Assembly (NCBI GenBank): GCA_029931975.1
Contig: JAOZQY010000002.1
Coordinates: 91,799 to 138,866, forward strand
DNA length: 47,068 nucleotides
Origin: Bacteroidales bacterium
GTDB taxonomy: Bacteria > Bacteroidota > Bacteroidia > Bacteroidales > GCA-2748055
Direction of reading: 5' to 3'
Below the pieces are notes generated by a model, which saw only the letters and a program-made list of their open reading frames with translations, was not told where the DNA came from and ran no database searches. The position numbers and the translations under genes are program-made. This document shows positions 8,503 to 16,521 of this stretch, piece by piece; position 1 is the first letter of the stretch; each line of letters opens with the position of its first letter.

Positions 8503-9322
8503 TTAGGCCTGAGGGGTGAATGTTTGAACAGTTTCAATAAATGTAGCTATATTTTCAGAAGGGACACCAGGGGGCATGCCGCCGCCGCAGGAGAAGATTA
8601 CCCGGGAGAGATCGTCCATTCCATTCAGCAGGTCCAGGGTGGCCGCCTTCACTTCTTCGGCCGATCCCCGGGCCAGCACATCCCTGGGAGGAATGTCCCC
8701 CAGCATGGTGACCTGGTTATGGGTCAGCTGCTTCAACTGGTTCAGGTCGGTATCAAAGCCCATGTTAAAGAGGTTGATCCCCATCTCGGGCAGGTAGTGC
8801 ACCGACTCCATGCAGTTGGCATCGTTGTGGAGGAACTTCACCGACAGATCGCGGTCGTAGAGTTTTTTAAAATAGGGGAGCCCAAACTCCACAAACTGCT
8901 CCTCGCTGATAAAGCCTATGATATCATCCAGCATCAGGATCCCGTCGATGGAGGGAAAAAGTTTTGCCTGGTGGTCGTGAAAGCCGACCAGGTAGTCGGT
9001 GATCTTCCGGATCAGCAGGTGGCTCTCTTCCGGGTGGGTCATCAGGGCCATCATAAATTCGGTGGCGCCCATGAGATAGGAGGCGATGTTCAGGGGTCCG
9101 CGCGATACGGAGAAGCGGATCTGGTGGCCTGCCTGCTCCATAAGAGGCTGAGTCAGTCTGAGCCGGTTTAGCATCAGGGGGCCCAGTCCGTCCTTCACAG
9201 GGTTCGGGGCCTCCAGGGAGGCAATCTCTTCGGGCGATTTAATGTTGGCAAAGGCATGGGGAAACTCGTTTTGCGGAAAGGTCGATCACGGCTTTCAGTT
9301 CGGCCCATTGTTTATCTGTCAT
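8503..9322 (-). pseudogene. Uroporphyrinogen-decarboxylase-like protein with N-terminal internal deletion
   Basis: From an ATG at 9320-9322 the minus strand reads MTDKQWAELKAVID, then near 9278-9283 it changes frame straight into FPQNEFPHAFANIKSPEEIA and runs on as an otherwise normal URO-D-superfamily protein (QIRFSVSRGPLNIASYLMG, 'DGILMLDDIIGFISEEQF', VKFLHNDANCMES, 'INLFNMGFDTDLNQLK', 'VIFSCGGGMPPGVPSENI'). In relatives some 70-80 residues, including the first barrel strands, separate the two blocks. An internal start near 9198 could still give a 231-residue fragment. The superfamily includes corrinoid methyltransferases as well as haem enzymes; this subgroup is usually found beside sugar-oxidation genes and its reaction is unknown. 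It ends 3 bases before the DUF6807 start. Loss of strand one makes activity unlikely. Confidence 0.65.
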
Positions 9323-9375
9323 CTTCTGGGTAGTTGAAATAAGGATTAAATAAGCTTTTTTTGGTTTTTAGTTGA

Positions 9376-9516
9376 TTAAAAAGCAATACCCAGTTCCAGG
9401 AAACGCTTGTTTCTTCCGAAAATGCAGGTAAGATGTTGAGGGACTATGAAAAAAGATTCAGTGGGTGTATCTGAAGCCAGGCATGAAAGGAATAATAGCA
9501 AGAAGGCCTTCTTCAT
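9376..9516 (-). pseudogene. Signal peptide joined to a beta-barrel-like C-terminus (46 codons)
   Basis: A short in-frame ORF reads MKKAFLLLFLSCLAS, a bridge of about 17 residues, then FGRNKRFLELGIAF and TAA. The start is a good signal peptide and the end has the alternating pattern and terminal phenylalanine of an outer-membrane beta-barrel's last strand. The simplest reading is an outer-membrane protein gene whose middle has been deleted in frame. It could also be a chance ORF, but signal peptide plus terminal F in 46 codons, placed between other eroded genes, is suggestive. No function is expected. The rest of 9322-9527 holds nothing else that I can recognise. Confidence 0.4.
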
Positions 9517-9526
9517 CAGGTGAGTT

Positions 9527-10099
9527 TTACTGGATTTCGATCTGGTATTTGTTCAGTAGTCCCACCACCGAAGGCAGCGAGAATTTAGCTCCCCTGATCC
9601 GGTTCGATTCAGGATCGAAGGAGTAGTTAAGGGCAGAGGTGAAATCGGCCCGCTCCAGGTTGCTGTGATCGAAGGCAGCATTGAGCAGGTCGCACTCATC
9701 AAAAATGGTGTTTCTCAGATCGGTCTCGGTGAAATCCACCTCCCGAAGTGAGTTGTGGAGAAATACGGTGTGATTCAATTTCACCTGGTAGAAGGACGAG
9801 TGATCGAGCTGACAGTTTTCAAAACGTACCGTCAATCCAAGCTGGTCACAATTTTCAAAATGTAGTCCCAGCATTTTGCATTCCTTGAAGGCGGTCTCGT
9901 GGAAGGAGCTATTTAAAACCTTAACATTGCTCAGATCGCAGCCGATAAAGGTGCAATCCATAAAGCGGATTCCCGAAAGATCGGAGCCTGCAAAATTGCA
10001 GTCCCTGAAGTTACAAGTATCGTATTCGCCCTTTGACAGGAGCGTTTCCGTATAATCCTGCTTGTTAAAAAGTTGTTGCTCTATATAGTCTGGATTCAT
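9527..10099 (-). CDS. Pentapeptide-repeat protein
   Basis: 190 residues made largely of A(D/N)LXX-type pentapeptide units: for example CNFRDCNFAGSDLSGIRFMD, CTFIGCDLSNVKVLNSSF and 'EVDFTETDLRNTIFDECDLL'. Such repeats build a right-handed quadrilateral beta-helix. No signal peptide, so cytoplasmic. Length and layout match the small pentapeptide proteins that include quinolone-protection (Qnr-like) proteins and many of unknown role; nothing here proves gyrase binding. The ATG at 10097-10099 is the only good start. It appears intact and stands alone between two eroded stretches, 49 bases downstream of the membrane protein gene on the same strand. Confidence 0.85.
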   Translation of the reverse strand: MNPDYIEQQLFNKQDYTETLLSKGEYDTCNFRDCNFAGSDLSGIRFMDCTFIGCDLSNVKVLNSSFHETAFKECKMLGLHFENCDQLGLTVRFENCQLDHSSFYQVKLNHTVFLHNSLREVDFTETDLRNTIFDECDLLNAAFDHSNLERADFTSALNYSFDPESNRIRGAKFSLPSVVGLLNKYQIEIQ

Positions 10100-10147
10100 A
10101 AGATGTAAGATACGATCTGCCCCTGAGAATAGAAAATAACATCGTGA

Positions 10148-10849
10148 TTATCTACCAGGCCTGGCATACCAGGCTATGGATGTCAGGATAAGTGCTTCAC
10201 CAGTTCCGCAGATCCACCAGGGAAATCGGTGGGGAACATAAGAGGTGGCTTGCTCAAGCACTTCGGGGTTTTTCAACTGCAACATTTCAAAGAGGGAGAA
10301 GTGTGTAAGCATATGCTGAGAATAGTCAAAAATGAACCCAAAGATCAGAATCAGCGAGCCCAGGATCAGTCCCGCCCAGATCTTGCGCGGAATGCGGCTT
10401 TCCTTCCCGCGTTCAGCCCGAATCAGAATCACCATGGCCAGCAGAATCATGGTCAGCGATACCAGCACAGGTGAGAGCACCGGTCCTGTCCAGGTGGTAG
10501 GGATCAGAAAGAGCACATCCCAGGTCATCAGCGATTGGGGCCAGCCCAGCAGCAACCAGAGGAAAACATAGTAGAAGATATCCCAGATGGCAAAGCTGTA
10601 GATGAACCAGGCAAAACCGGTGCTGAATCGGCCGCGGGCGGACAGGATGCCGATTGTAACAAGCATGATCATGGTGGCCAGCTCCCGGAAGAGTTCGGTA
10701 AGGGCCAGCTTGGTGGGAATGGGGGAGAGGGGAAAGTTAAATCCGCCCGGGTAGAGAATCTCCCGCATATAGACCACCACTGCGCTTTCCAGGAAGCCCA
10801 TGGCGATGGCAAAGGCGGTGATGGTGATAAGAAGTCCGCGCAGTTTCAT
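10148..10849 (-). CDS. Multi-pass membrane protein of unknown function
   Basis: About 233 residues from the ATG at 10849 (a TTG six bases earlier is also in frame). Six hydrophobic segments are visible, roughly at 5-28, 50-68, 78-102, 118-143, 158-178 and 210-228. Between helices 1 and 2 there is a conserved-looking 'VVYMREILYPGGFNFPL' segment. I do not recognise a named family, although similar 'MRE.LYP.GF.FPL' membrane proteins occur in Bacteroidota and other environmental bacteria. No enzyme motif can be seen. Ends 48 bases upstream of the pentapeptide-repeat gene. Confidence 0.7.
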   Translation of the reverse strand: MKLRGLLITITAFAIAMGFLESAVVVYMREILYPGGFNFPLSPIPTKLALTELFRELATMIMLVTIGILSARGRFSTGFAWFIYSFAIWDIFYYVFLWLLLGWPQSLMTWDVLFLIPTTWTGPVLSPVLVSLTMILLAMVILIRAERGKESRIPRKIWAGLILGSLILIFGFIFDYSQHMLTHFSLFEMLQLKNPEVLEQATSYVPHRFPWWICGTGEALILTSIAWYARPGR

Positions 10850-10857
10850 GCTCAATA

Positions 10858-10962
10858 TTACATAAAACGGACACTTAAATCCAGTCCGGTGCGATCTTTT
10901 TCTTTGACTTCAAAGGGATTGATTGCATTTGGAATTGCATACGCCTCCCTTTGATTCGGAAA
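10858..10962 (-). pseudogene. C-terminal tail of a lost gene
   Basis: On the minus strand a frame opened by a stop reads QKLQLFPNQREAYAIPNAIN, continues with a charged 'KEKDRTGLDLSVRFM' segment, and stops at 10858, just before the membrane protein's start. The composition (proline/asparagine loop, then an alternating strand-like end) is protein-like rather than random, and there is no start codon or ribosome site. I read it as the surviving end of a deleted gene, perhaps an outer-membrane protein. Family unknown. Confidence 0.35.
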
Positions 10963-10965
10963 TAA

Positions 10966-11223
10966 CTGAAGTTTCTGTCAGAAACCGAGTGGAGGATATT
11001 GAAGAAGACTGCAGAAAAACATAGGGTTCAGGCGGCTGACTTCAAGAGTATATTACCGGGAAAATTACCACAGGAAATATCCCGACAGATTAGGAGACTT
11101 CGTGAGCGAAACCTATTGATGCCGGAGCTTCCAGGTTCCAGGAAATATGTCATAAATCTTAAGAGCAATTTGTTCCGACAGGCTGTTATGCAAGCCCTTG
11201 ATCGGGAAAGTTTCTTGCCCTAA
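10966..11223 (+). pseudogene. Possible C-terminal winged-helix fragment, Fic-protein-like
   Basis: A plus-strand frame opened by a stop at 10963-10965 encodes about 85 residues with no ATG (a TTG at 10999 is the only early start). The end, 'RRLRERNLLMPELPGSRKYV' followed by a conserved hydrophobic helix and 'LDRESFLP', resembles the winged-helix tail that closes many Fic-domain proteins of Bacteroidota. The Fic core motif is absent. A remnant is more likely than a gene. The assignment is tentative. Confidence 0.35.
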
Positions 11224-11231
11224 TCAATACA

Positions 11232-11357
11232 TCAGTCAGCCACTGCGATGATCTCCAGGGTGCCTGCGGACTGATTGTTGCTGAAGGTAAACGGAATCTC
11301 TCCTTTTAATTTTCCGATACTGAAATTCAAGACCGACTTCTCGCTGTTGAGGCTCTG
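11232..11357 (-). pseudogene. C-terminal tail of an unknown gene directly after the SLC13 stop
   Basis: Immediately after the SLC13 stop codon, in the same minus-strand frame, comes an open stretch of about 42 codons (starting NAQSLNSEKSVLNFSIGKLK and ending in an 'AGTLEIIAVAD' segment) that stops at 11232. It looks like the end of a beta-sandwich protein. It has no start codon. Either it is the tail of a gene whose body has been deleted, or the transporter once read through into it. Family unknown. Confidence 0.35.
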
Positions 11358-11363
11358 GGCATT

Positions 11364-12866
11364 TTATCGGGAGAGCCAGGCGGGCAAAACGCCCGGTTCA
11401 ATATCAAAAATCGAAGAGCCCAGCAGCCAGGTGACCAGGACCACCACCAGGATACCAAGCATGTTCAGAGCAAAACCCGTGCGCACCATGGTAGATATGT
11501 TGATACGATTGGTGCCAAAAATAATGGCATTGGGAGGCGTGGCTGTGGGTAGCATAAAGGCCAGTGAGGAAGCGAGGGTGGCAGGAATCATCAGGAGCAA
11601 GGGGTTGTTCCCGCTGCTGATGGCCAGACTGGCAAAGACCGGCAGGAGCATTTGTGTTGAGGCCACATTGGAAGTGAGTTCGGTAAGGAAGGACATCAGG
11701 GCCACTACCGCCAGCAGGATCAGGTAGGGATGTACCTCATGGGTCCATAGCAGCTGCTCCCCGAACCAGATGGCCAGTCCGCTCGACTGAAACCCCAGGG
11801 CCAGGGCAAAGCCTCCTCCAAACAGTAATACAATGTTCCAGGGGATCCGCTGGGCCGTCTTCCAGTCCATGATGCGTTCTTTCCGCTCCTTCCCTGCAGG
11901 AATCATAAAAAGGATGAGGGAAATAAATATGGCCACGGTGCCATCGTTGATATAGGCAGGTGTTTTAAACAGTTGAGCCCATCCGGGGATGGAGAAAGCG
12001 TTGAAGGTGATTCCTGTCCGGGTGATCCAGAGCAGCGCCAGGGTCAGGAAGAGCACCAGGACTATGCGCTCCTCACGGCTTGATTTCCCCAGCTCCCGGT
12101 AGGCCTTTTTGAAATGATCACGGTCGACCTCTTCCCACTTCTCTGAAGGCTTAAACTTCAGGTGAATGACCAACCAGACCATTATCAGCATCACCACTGA
12201 AATGGGAAGAGCAAAGACCATCCAACTTGTAAAGGAGATCTCCGGTGCTCCCGGGTAGAGGAGGGTGAGTATGCGCGGGCAGACCAGATTGGTGGGGGAG
12301 CCCACCAGCGTGGCCATACCCCCGATGGAGGCTGCGTATGCGATGGCCAGGAAGAGTCCGGTGGCGTAACGGCTAATGGATTTTCCGGAGAGGCTTTCCT
12401 CCAGGCTTACTACGATGGACATTACAATGGGGATCATCATCATGGTGGTGGCCGTGTTGGAGATCCACATGGAGAGGAAGGCCGATGTGGCCATAAATCC
12501 CAACAGGATCCGTCCTGGGCTTACACCAATCAGCAATAGCAATTTCAGGGCGATCCGGCGATGCAGGTTCCATCGCTCCATGGCCAGCGCCATCATAAAT
12601 CCTCCAACGTACACAAAGATAATGTGATTCATATAGACCTCCGAGACGGCCTTTCCATCCAGCACTCCCAAGGCGGGGAAAAGAACCAGGGGGACCAGCG
12701 CTGTTACAGCCAGGGGGATGGTTTCGGTGACCCACCAGATGGCCATCAGAGCAGCCACAGCCATGGTGGCTGTCACTTCCGGCTTGCCTGGTTCAAGTTC
12801 TGTAAAAAGAATAATAAGAAGAAAGGCTGTGATGCCCAGGAAAAATCCTATGTATTTTTTTTGCAT
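11364..12866 (-). CDS. SLC13 (DASS) family anion:sodium symporter
   Basis: About 500 residues from the ATG at 12866 (an upstream in-frame TTG would add seven). Roughly eleven to twelve hydrophobic segments, with the paired family signatures: 'SNTATTMMMIPIVMSIV' in the first half and 'ELTSNVASTQMLLPVFASLA' in the second, which carry the two SNT sodium/substrate motifs (here SNTA and SNVA), and 'PTATPPNAIIFGTNRI' near the end. Length is normal. Members carry dicarboxylates, citrate or sulfate with sodium across the inner membrane. The second motif reads SNVAST rather than SNTA; this occurs in many bacterial members. No adjacent catabolic gene fixes the substrate. Apparently intact. Confidence 0.88.
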   Translation of the reverse strand: MQKKYIGFFLGITAFLLIILFTELEPGKPEVTATMAVAALMAIWWVTETIPLAVTALVPLVLFPALGVLDGKAVSEVYMNHIIFVYVGGFMMALAMERWNLHRRIALKLLLLIGVSPGRILLGFMATSAFLSMWISNTATTMMMIPIVMSIVVSLEESLSGKSISRYATGLFLAIAYAASIGGMATLVGSPTNLVCPRILTLLYPGAPEISFTSWMVFALPISVVMLIMVWLVIHLKFKPSEKWEEVDRDHFKKAYRELGKSSREERIVLVLFLTLALLWITRTGITFNAFSIPGWAQLFKTPAYINDGTVAIFISLILFMIPAGKERKERIMDWKTAQRIPWNIVLLFGGGFALALGFQSSGLAIWFGEQLLWTHEVHPYLILLAVVALMSFLTELTSNVASTQMLLPVFASLAISSGNNPLLLMIPATLASSLAFMLPTATPPNAIIFGTNRINISTMVRTGFALNMLGILVVVLVTWLLGSSIFDIEPGVLPAWLSR

Positions 12867-13051
12867 TGCGGGGATATGCTTATACAATTATACTAAGATA
12901 TTGACGAAGTGCCTAGGTTTATTTGGAAAGCTTGCCAGGTACAATTATCCCGTGTGGGTGTATTTCATCCCTATGTTCTTTCATCCGTCCCCTTTTTTTT
13001 TAGTCTGAATAATTCTGAAATACTTTTATTTGAAATTCTAAATTACTCATC

Positions 13052-14530
13052 ATGAAGATTTTACTGGTAAGCCCGGCCTATCCTGATACCTACTGGAGTT
13101 TCAGACATGCCTTGAAGTTTGTTTCCAAAAAAGCCGCCAGCCCCCCCCTGGGGCTGCTTACTATTGCTTCCATGCTACCCGCCTCCTGGGAGCGCAAACT
13201 GGTGGATCTGAATATACGTACCCTGAAGGATTCGGAGATCCGTTGGGCCGATTATGTGTTTATCGGTGCCATGTCGGTTCAGTCAGCCTCGGCCCGGCAA
13301 GTGCTTGAAAAGTGCAAACAGCTGAATACAAAAATGGTAGCCGGCGGTCCACTCTTTACGGCCGATCCCGATTCATGGTCGGATATCGACTACCTGGTAC
13401 TCAACGAGGCGGAAATTACCCTGCCGCTCTTCCTGGATGATCTTGAGAGCGGTCGCCCGAAGAAATTATACCGGACCGACGAATTTGCGGATATTGGAAG
13501 TTCGCCTCCGCCCGATTATTCACTGATCAGGACCTCTAATTATGCCCAACTGAGCCTGCAGTACTCCAGGGGCTGTCCCCACGACTGTGATTTTTGTGAG
13601 ATCACCGCCCTGCTGGGACGGAAAGTCCGTTTGAAGTCGACCCTCCAGATTATCGAAGAGCTGGAGATCATCTATCAGACCGGTTTCCGTGGCAATGTTT
13701 TTTTTGTGGATGACAATTTCATCGGAAACAGAAAGCGGCTGAAGCAGGAACTTCTTCCGGCAATCACCGCCTGGAACCGTGCCCATAAAAATCCCTATAC
13801 CTATACTACCGAAGCCTCCATTGATCTTTCCGACGATGCTGAACTGATGAGTGCCATGGCCCTGGCAAGTTTCGAAAAGGTCTTTGTGGGGATTGAAACT
13901 CCCGACGAAGTTTGCCTGAAGGAGTGCAACAAGCGGCTGAATGTGGAGCGTAACCTGCTTGAGAGCGTGGGACTTATCCAATCGGCTGGCATCGAAGTTA
14001 CGGCAGGCTTTATTGTAGGATTTGACAACGATACCCCCACCATCTTCCAGCGCCAGATCGACTTTATCCAGCAGAGCGGCATCATTACTGCCATGGTGGG
14101 ATTGTTAAATGCACCCAGCCGTACCAGGCTATACAAGCGGCTAAAGGAGGAGGGAAGGATTCTGTGGACCCATGAAGGTGACAATACCAACTATTCCATG
14201 AATTTCATTCCCAGGATGAATAAGGAGGTATTGCTGGAGGGCTACCAAAAGATTGTAGGCAGCATCTATTCCAGCAAAGCCTACAATGAGCGACTGAAAT
14301 CATTCTTGAAAAATTTCAAACCACGCGTAGCAAGCCGAAAGCGAATCAATATGGAAAATATCATTGCGCTGCTTCGATCGGTTCTCTACTTAGGCATCCT
14401 GGACAAAAGCAGAAAGGATTACTGGAAACTGGTGTTCTGGAGCCTGGGCAAGAGACCTGATTTGCTGCCTCTGGCTGTTACCTACAGCATATACGGCTAC
14501 CACTTCAGGAAGGTGTACCGGATCAATTGA
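13052..14530 (+). CDS. B12-binding-domain radical SAM protein (DUF4070 type)
   Basis: 492 residues. Residues 1-135 form a cobalamin-binding-like Rossmann domain (MKILLVSPAYPDTYW start, 'ADYVFIGAMSVQSASARQVL', 'KMVAGGPLFTADPD', 'DYLVLNEAEITLPLFL'). The radical SAM core follows with the cluster motif C175-x3-C179-x2-C182 in SRGCPHDCDFCEI, then 'VFFVDDNFIGNR', a TEASIDLSDD strand and 'GIEVTAGFIVGFDND'. The C-terminal region (about 370-490) matches the DUF4070 extension found in this subgroup. Relatives include hopanoid C-2 methylase and other cobalamin-dependent methylases, but the substrate here is not known. No DxHxxG motif is seen, so any cobalamin may bind base-off without a histidine ligand. 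Stands alone; no hopanoid genes are nearby. Confidence 0.85.
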   Translation: MKILLVSPAYPDTYWSFRHALKFVSKKAASPPLGLLTIASMLPASWERKLVDLNIRTLKDSEIRWADYVFIGAMSVQSASARQVLEKCKQLNTKMVAGGPLFTADPDSWSDIDYLVLNEAEITLPLFLDDLESGRPKKLYRTDEFADIGSSPPPDYSLIRTSNYAQLSLQYSRGCPHDCDFCEITALLGRKVRLKSTLQIIEELEIIYQTGFRGNVFFVDDNFIGNRKRLKQELLPAITAWNRAHKNPYTYTTEASIDLSDDAELMSAMALASFEKVFVGIETPDEVCLKECNKRLNVERNLLESVGLIQSAGIEVTAGFIVGFDNDTPTIFQRQIDFIQQSGIITAMVGLLNAPSRTRLYKRLKEEGRILWTHEGDNTNYSMNFIPRMNKEVLLEGYQKIVGSIYSSKAYNERLKSFLKNFKPRVASRKRINMENIIALLRSVLYLGILDKSRKDYWKLVFWSLGKRPDLLPLAVTYSIYGYHFRKVYRIN

Positions 14531-14798
14531 GGGGGTTTGGGATGGCATAATAATTGTGGCCCAGAATAGTGCTATTCCAACTGCCAACCAAGCCGACCAT
14601 TGAGAACTTCTCTAGCAATTTCCCTGTTTTTACTGATCAACAAAGAGACTACGGAGAAGAAGTATGATGAACGAACAGTGGGTGATCATGGGTCTGCAAT
14701 GAATATTCTCTCGTACTTATTGCTGGATTCAGTACTAAAGGGAAATATAGAATTCCCTATCGAAGTATAATAACGATAGGTCTTTAACAGAGTAAATC
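14531..14798. other. Intergenic stretch with no recognisable gene
   Basis: About 270 bases after the radical SAM gene. Several short open stretches exist on the plus strand, none with both a start and a recognisable product. Given the remnants elsewhere this may be eroded coding DNA, but nothing supports a specific call. Confidence 0.4.
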
Positions 14799-14924
14799 AT
14801 GGAATCTGATTCGTTTTTTATTGAGGAGGTGGAAGTCGTCGCCAAGGAAGGCTTTCTGAGAATTCCCCGGTTTTTAGTACATGAAACTGTTTCTCCACCA
14901 AAGCAGGGTGATGCAATCATTTGA
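14799..14924 (+). CDS. Possible small protein of 41 residues
   Basis: ATG at 14799 opens a 41-codon frame (MESDSFFIEEVEVV, then KEGFLRIPRFLVHE, ending QGDAII) whose stop lies inside the hairpin repeat at 14908-14947. The acidic N-terminus followed by a basic/hydrophobic stretch is protein-like, but I know no family, and no clear ribosome site precedes it. It could be a remnant or a chance ORF. Confidence 0.25.
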   Translation: MESDSFFIEEVEVVAKEGFLRIPRFLVHETVSPPKQGDAII

Positions 14925-14947
14925 ATCTATGCAAATGATTGCATCAC
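14908..14947. repeat. Perfect 16-base inverted repeat with 8-base loop (copy 1)
   Basis: GTGATGCAATCATTTG, loop AATCTATG, then the exact reverse complement of the first arm. A run of five T follows shortly after (TGCTGTTTTT), so it could end transcription on the plus strand. A related hairpin lies at 39328-39365 with the outer nine bases in the opposite orientation. Confidence 0.8.
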
Positions 14948-15082
14948 TGCTGTTTTTGGAAAATAGCATGGTATTGAAATATTAATTTCGAGATCTATAA
15001 ATATTTCCACGACTCAATACTCTGCTTTCAAGAAAGAGCTATGCGGTCACGGAGATAAATCTGCCGAGTATCATTAAATCAA

Positions 15083-15114
15083 GAGACCCGTGTTTTTCAC
15101 CGGGGTCTTTTTTT
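15083..15114 (+). terminator. Rho-independent terminator ahead of the fucosidase gene
   Basis: Stem AGACCC-GTG pairing with CAC-CG-GGGTCT around a TTTTT loop, followed by seven T. It insulates the fucosidase gene from whatever is transcribed upstream. Its T-run merges with the next gene's promoter. Confidence 0.7.
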
Positions 15115-15121
15115 ATATTTG
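15114..15121 (+). promoter_or_regulatory. -7 box TATATTTG before the GH29 gene
   Basis: TATATTTG is a perfect Bacteroidota -7 element 26 bases upstream of the ATG at 15147, directly after the terminator's T-run. The -33 region is T-rich but without a clear TTTG. Confidence 0.45.
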
Positions 15122-15146
15122 CTTAACCCAAGCTAACTCAAGCCTT

Positions 15147-16514
15147 ATGAAACGCATTTTTCCCATCCTCATCCTGGCGGCCTTCCTGGCGGCCTTCCTG
15201 GCTGCCTGTACCAGTAATCCCAAACCCGCCGATACCGTGGCCACTGAAGAGGGCACCCAGGCCGATAAAATGGAATGGTGGCGCGATGCACGATTTGGCA
15301 TGTTTATCCACTGGGGCCTGTACGCCATCCCCGCCGGGGAGTACCAGGGGGAGCCTACACCCCATAATAATGCTGAGTGGATTATGGACCACATGGACAT
15401 TCCCATTGCCGAGTACGAGAAATTTGCCGGGCAGTTTAACCCGATCAGCTTTGATGCGGACCAGTGGGTCAGCATCGCAAAAGATGCCGGGATGAAGTAT
15501 ATCATAATCACCTCCAAGCACCATGATGGATTCTGTCTCTGGGATTCTGAGCTAAGTGATTATGATGTTATGGATGCTACGCCCTTTAAGCGGGATATCC
15601 TTGAAGAACTGGCTGAAGCCTGCGATAAACAGGGAATTACACTGGGATTCTATCATTCCATCATGGACTGGCACCACCCACAGGCCCAGTCCATCTGGGA
15701 ACCCAACTACAACAAGGGGCGGAAGGACACTGTAGGGAATCCTGAATTCCCGCTCTACTTTGAAAATTACCTGAAGCCTCAGGTAAAGGAGCTGATGGAA
15801 AAGTACCCGACGCGGGTGATCTGGTTCGATGGCGAATGGATTCCGGCCTATACCACAGAGATGGGCAAGGAAATGTATGATTTTATCACTGAGATGGATC
15901 CGGAGATGATTGTGAACAACCGGGTGGACAAGGGCCGCCAGGGCATGGCCGGGATGAATGCCAATGGCAATTTTGCAGGCGATTTCGGTACCCCGGAGCA
16001 GGAGATTCCCGATACAGGTCTGGAAGGGGAGGACTGGGAGTCCTGCATGACCATGAACGATACCTGGGGTTTCAAGAAAAGCGACCTGAACTGGAAATCG
16101 GATACCGTATTGATCCGGAACCTGGTGGATATCGCATCCAAGGGCGGCAACTTTCTGCTGAATGTGGGTCCCACCGCCGAGGGACTGATTCCTGCTGCCA
16201 GTATAGAACGCCTGATGGTCATGGGCAACTGGATGAAGTTAAACGGCGAGGCCATTTACGGAACTCAGGCAAGTCCCTATGCCAAACCGGACTGGGGCCG
16301 TTATACCCGAAAAGCAGGGAAGGTTTATGTTCATGTCTTCCACTGGCCGGCCGATGGAAAGCTGCTGGTGGAAAGCGGTGAGCAATCCTTTGAGACAGCC
16401 CACCTGCTGGATGGTAAAGAGGAACTGGCTATGGAGCGTGTCACAAACGGCATGCTAATTGATGTGCCTGCCGCTGCCCCTGACGGGATTGCCTCTGTGC
16501 TGGTGCTGGAATAG
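15147..16514 (+). CDS. Alpha-L-fucosidase, GH29 lipoprotein
   Basis: 455 residues from the ATG at 15147; an upstream frame extension reaching 15090 lies in the terminator and is not used. Lipoprotein signal with cysteine 21. GH29 blocks: WWRDARFGMFIHWGLYA near 44-60, 'ITSKHHDGFCLWDSE' near 121-135, 'GFYHSIMDWHHP' near 167, the nucleophile aspartate D228 in VIWFDGEW, and the late 'SKGGNFLLNVGPTAEGLIP' block near 332. The enzyme releases alpha-L-fucose with retention of configuration, here from the cell surface or periplasm. Length and blocks are complete. Oddity: the signal peptide contains a perfect 12-base tandem repeat (LAAF-LAAF-LAAC). Convergent with the esterase remnant, 7 bases apart. 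Confidence 0.92.
   Translation: MKRIFPILILAAFLAAFLAACTSNPKPADTVATEEGTQADKMEWWRDARFGMFIHWGLYAIPAGEYQGEPTPHNNAEWIMDHMDIPIAEYEKFAGQFNPISFDADQWVSIAKDAGMKYIIITSKHHDGFCLWDSELSDYDVMDATPFKRDILEELAEACDKQGITLGFYHSIMDWHHPQAQSIWEPNYNKGRKDTVGNPEFPLYFENYLKPQVKELMEKYPTRVIWFDGEWIPAYTTEMGKEMYDFITEMDPEMIVNNRVDKGRQGMAGMNANGNFAGDFGTPEQEIPDTGLEGEDWESCMTMNDTWGFKKSDLNWKSDTVLIRNLVDIASKGGNFLLNVGPTAEGLIPAASIERLMVMGNWMKLNGEAIYGTQASPYAKPDWGRYTRKAGKVYVHVFHWPADGKLLVESGEQSFETAHLLDGKEELAMERVTNGMLIDVPAAAPDGIASVLVLE
15174..15206 (+). repeat. 12-base tandem repeat in the fucosidase signal peptide
   Basis: CTGGCGGCCTTC occurs twice in direct succession, followed by a third partial unit CTGGCTGCC. It encodes LAAF-LAAF-LAA in the hydrophobic core, so copy number would alter core length without changing frame. 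Confidence 0.75.
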
Positions 16515-16521
16515 GAAGTGC

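Noticed and set aside
7807-9171. Plus-strand frames of 199 and 245 codons
   Set aside because: Antisense of the DUF6807 and URO-D-like genes; no independent motif.
14735-14920. Minus-strand frame of 61 codons
   Set aside because: No recognisable protein features; overlaps the small plus-strand ORF and ends in the hairpin.
14908-14947. CRISPR repeat
   Set aside because: A single hairpin with one distant relative, no array of regular repeats or spacers and no cas genes.
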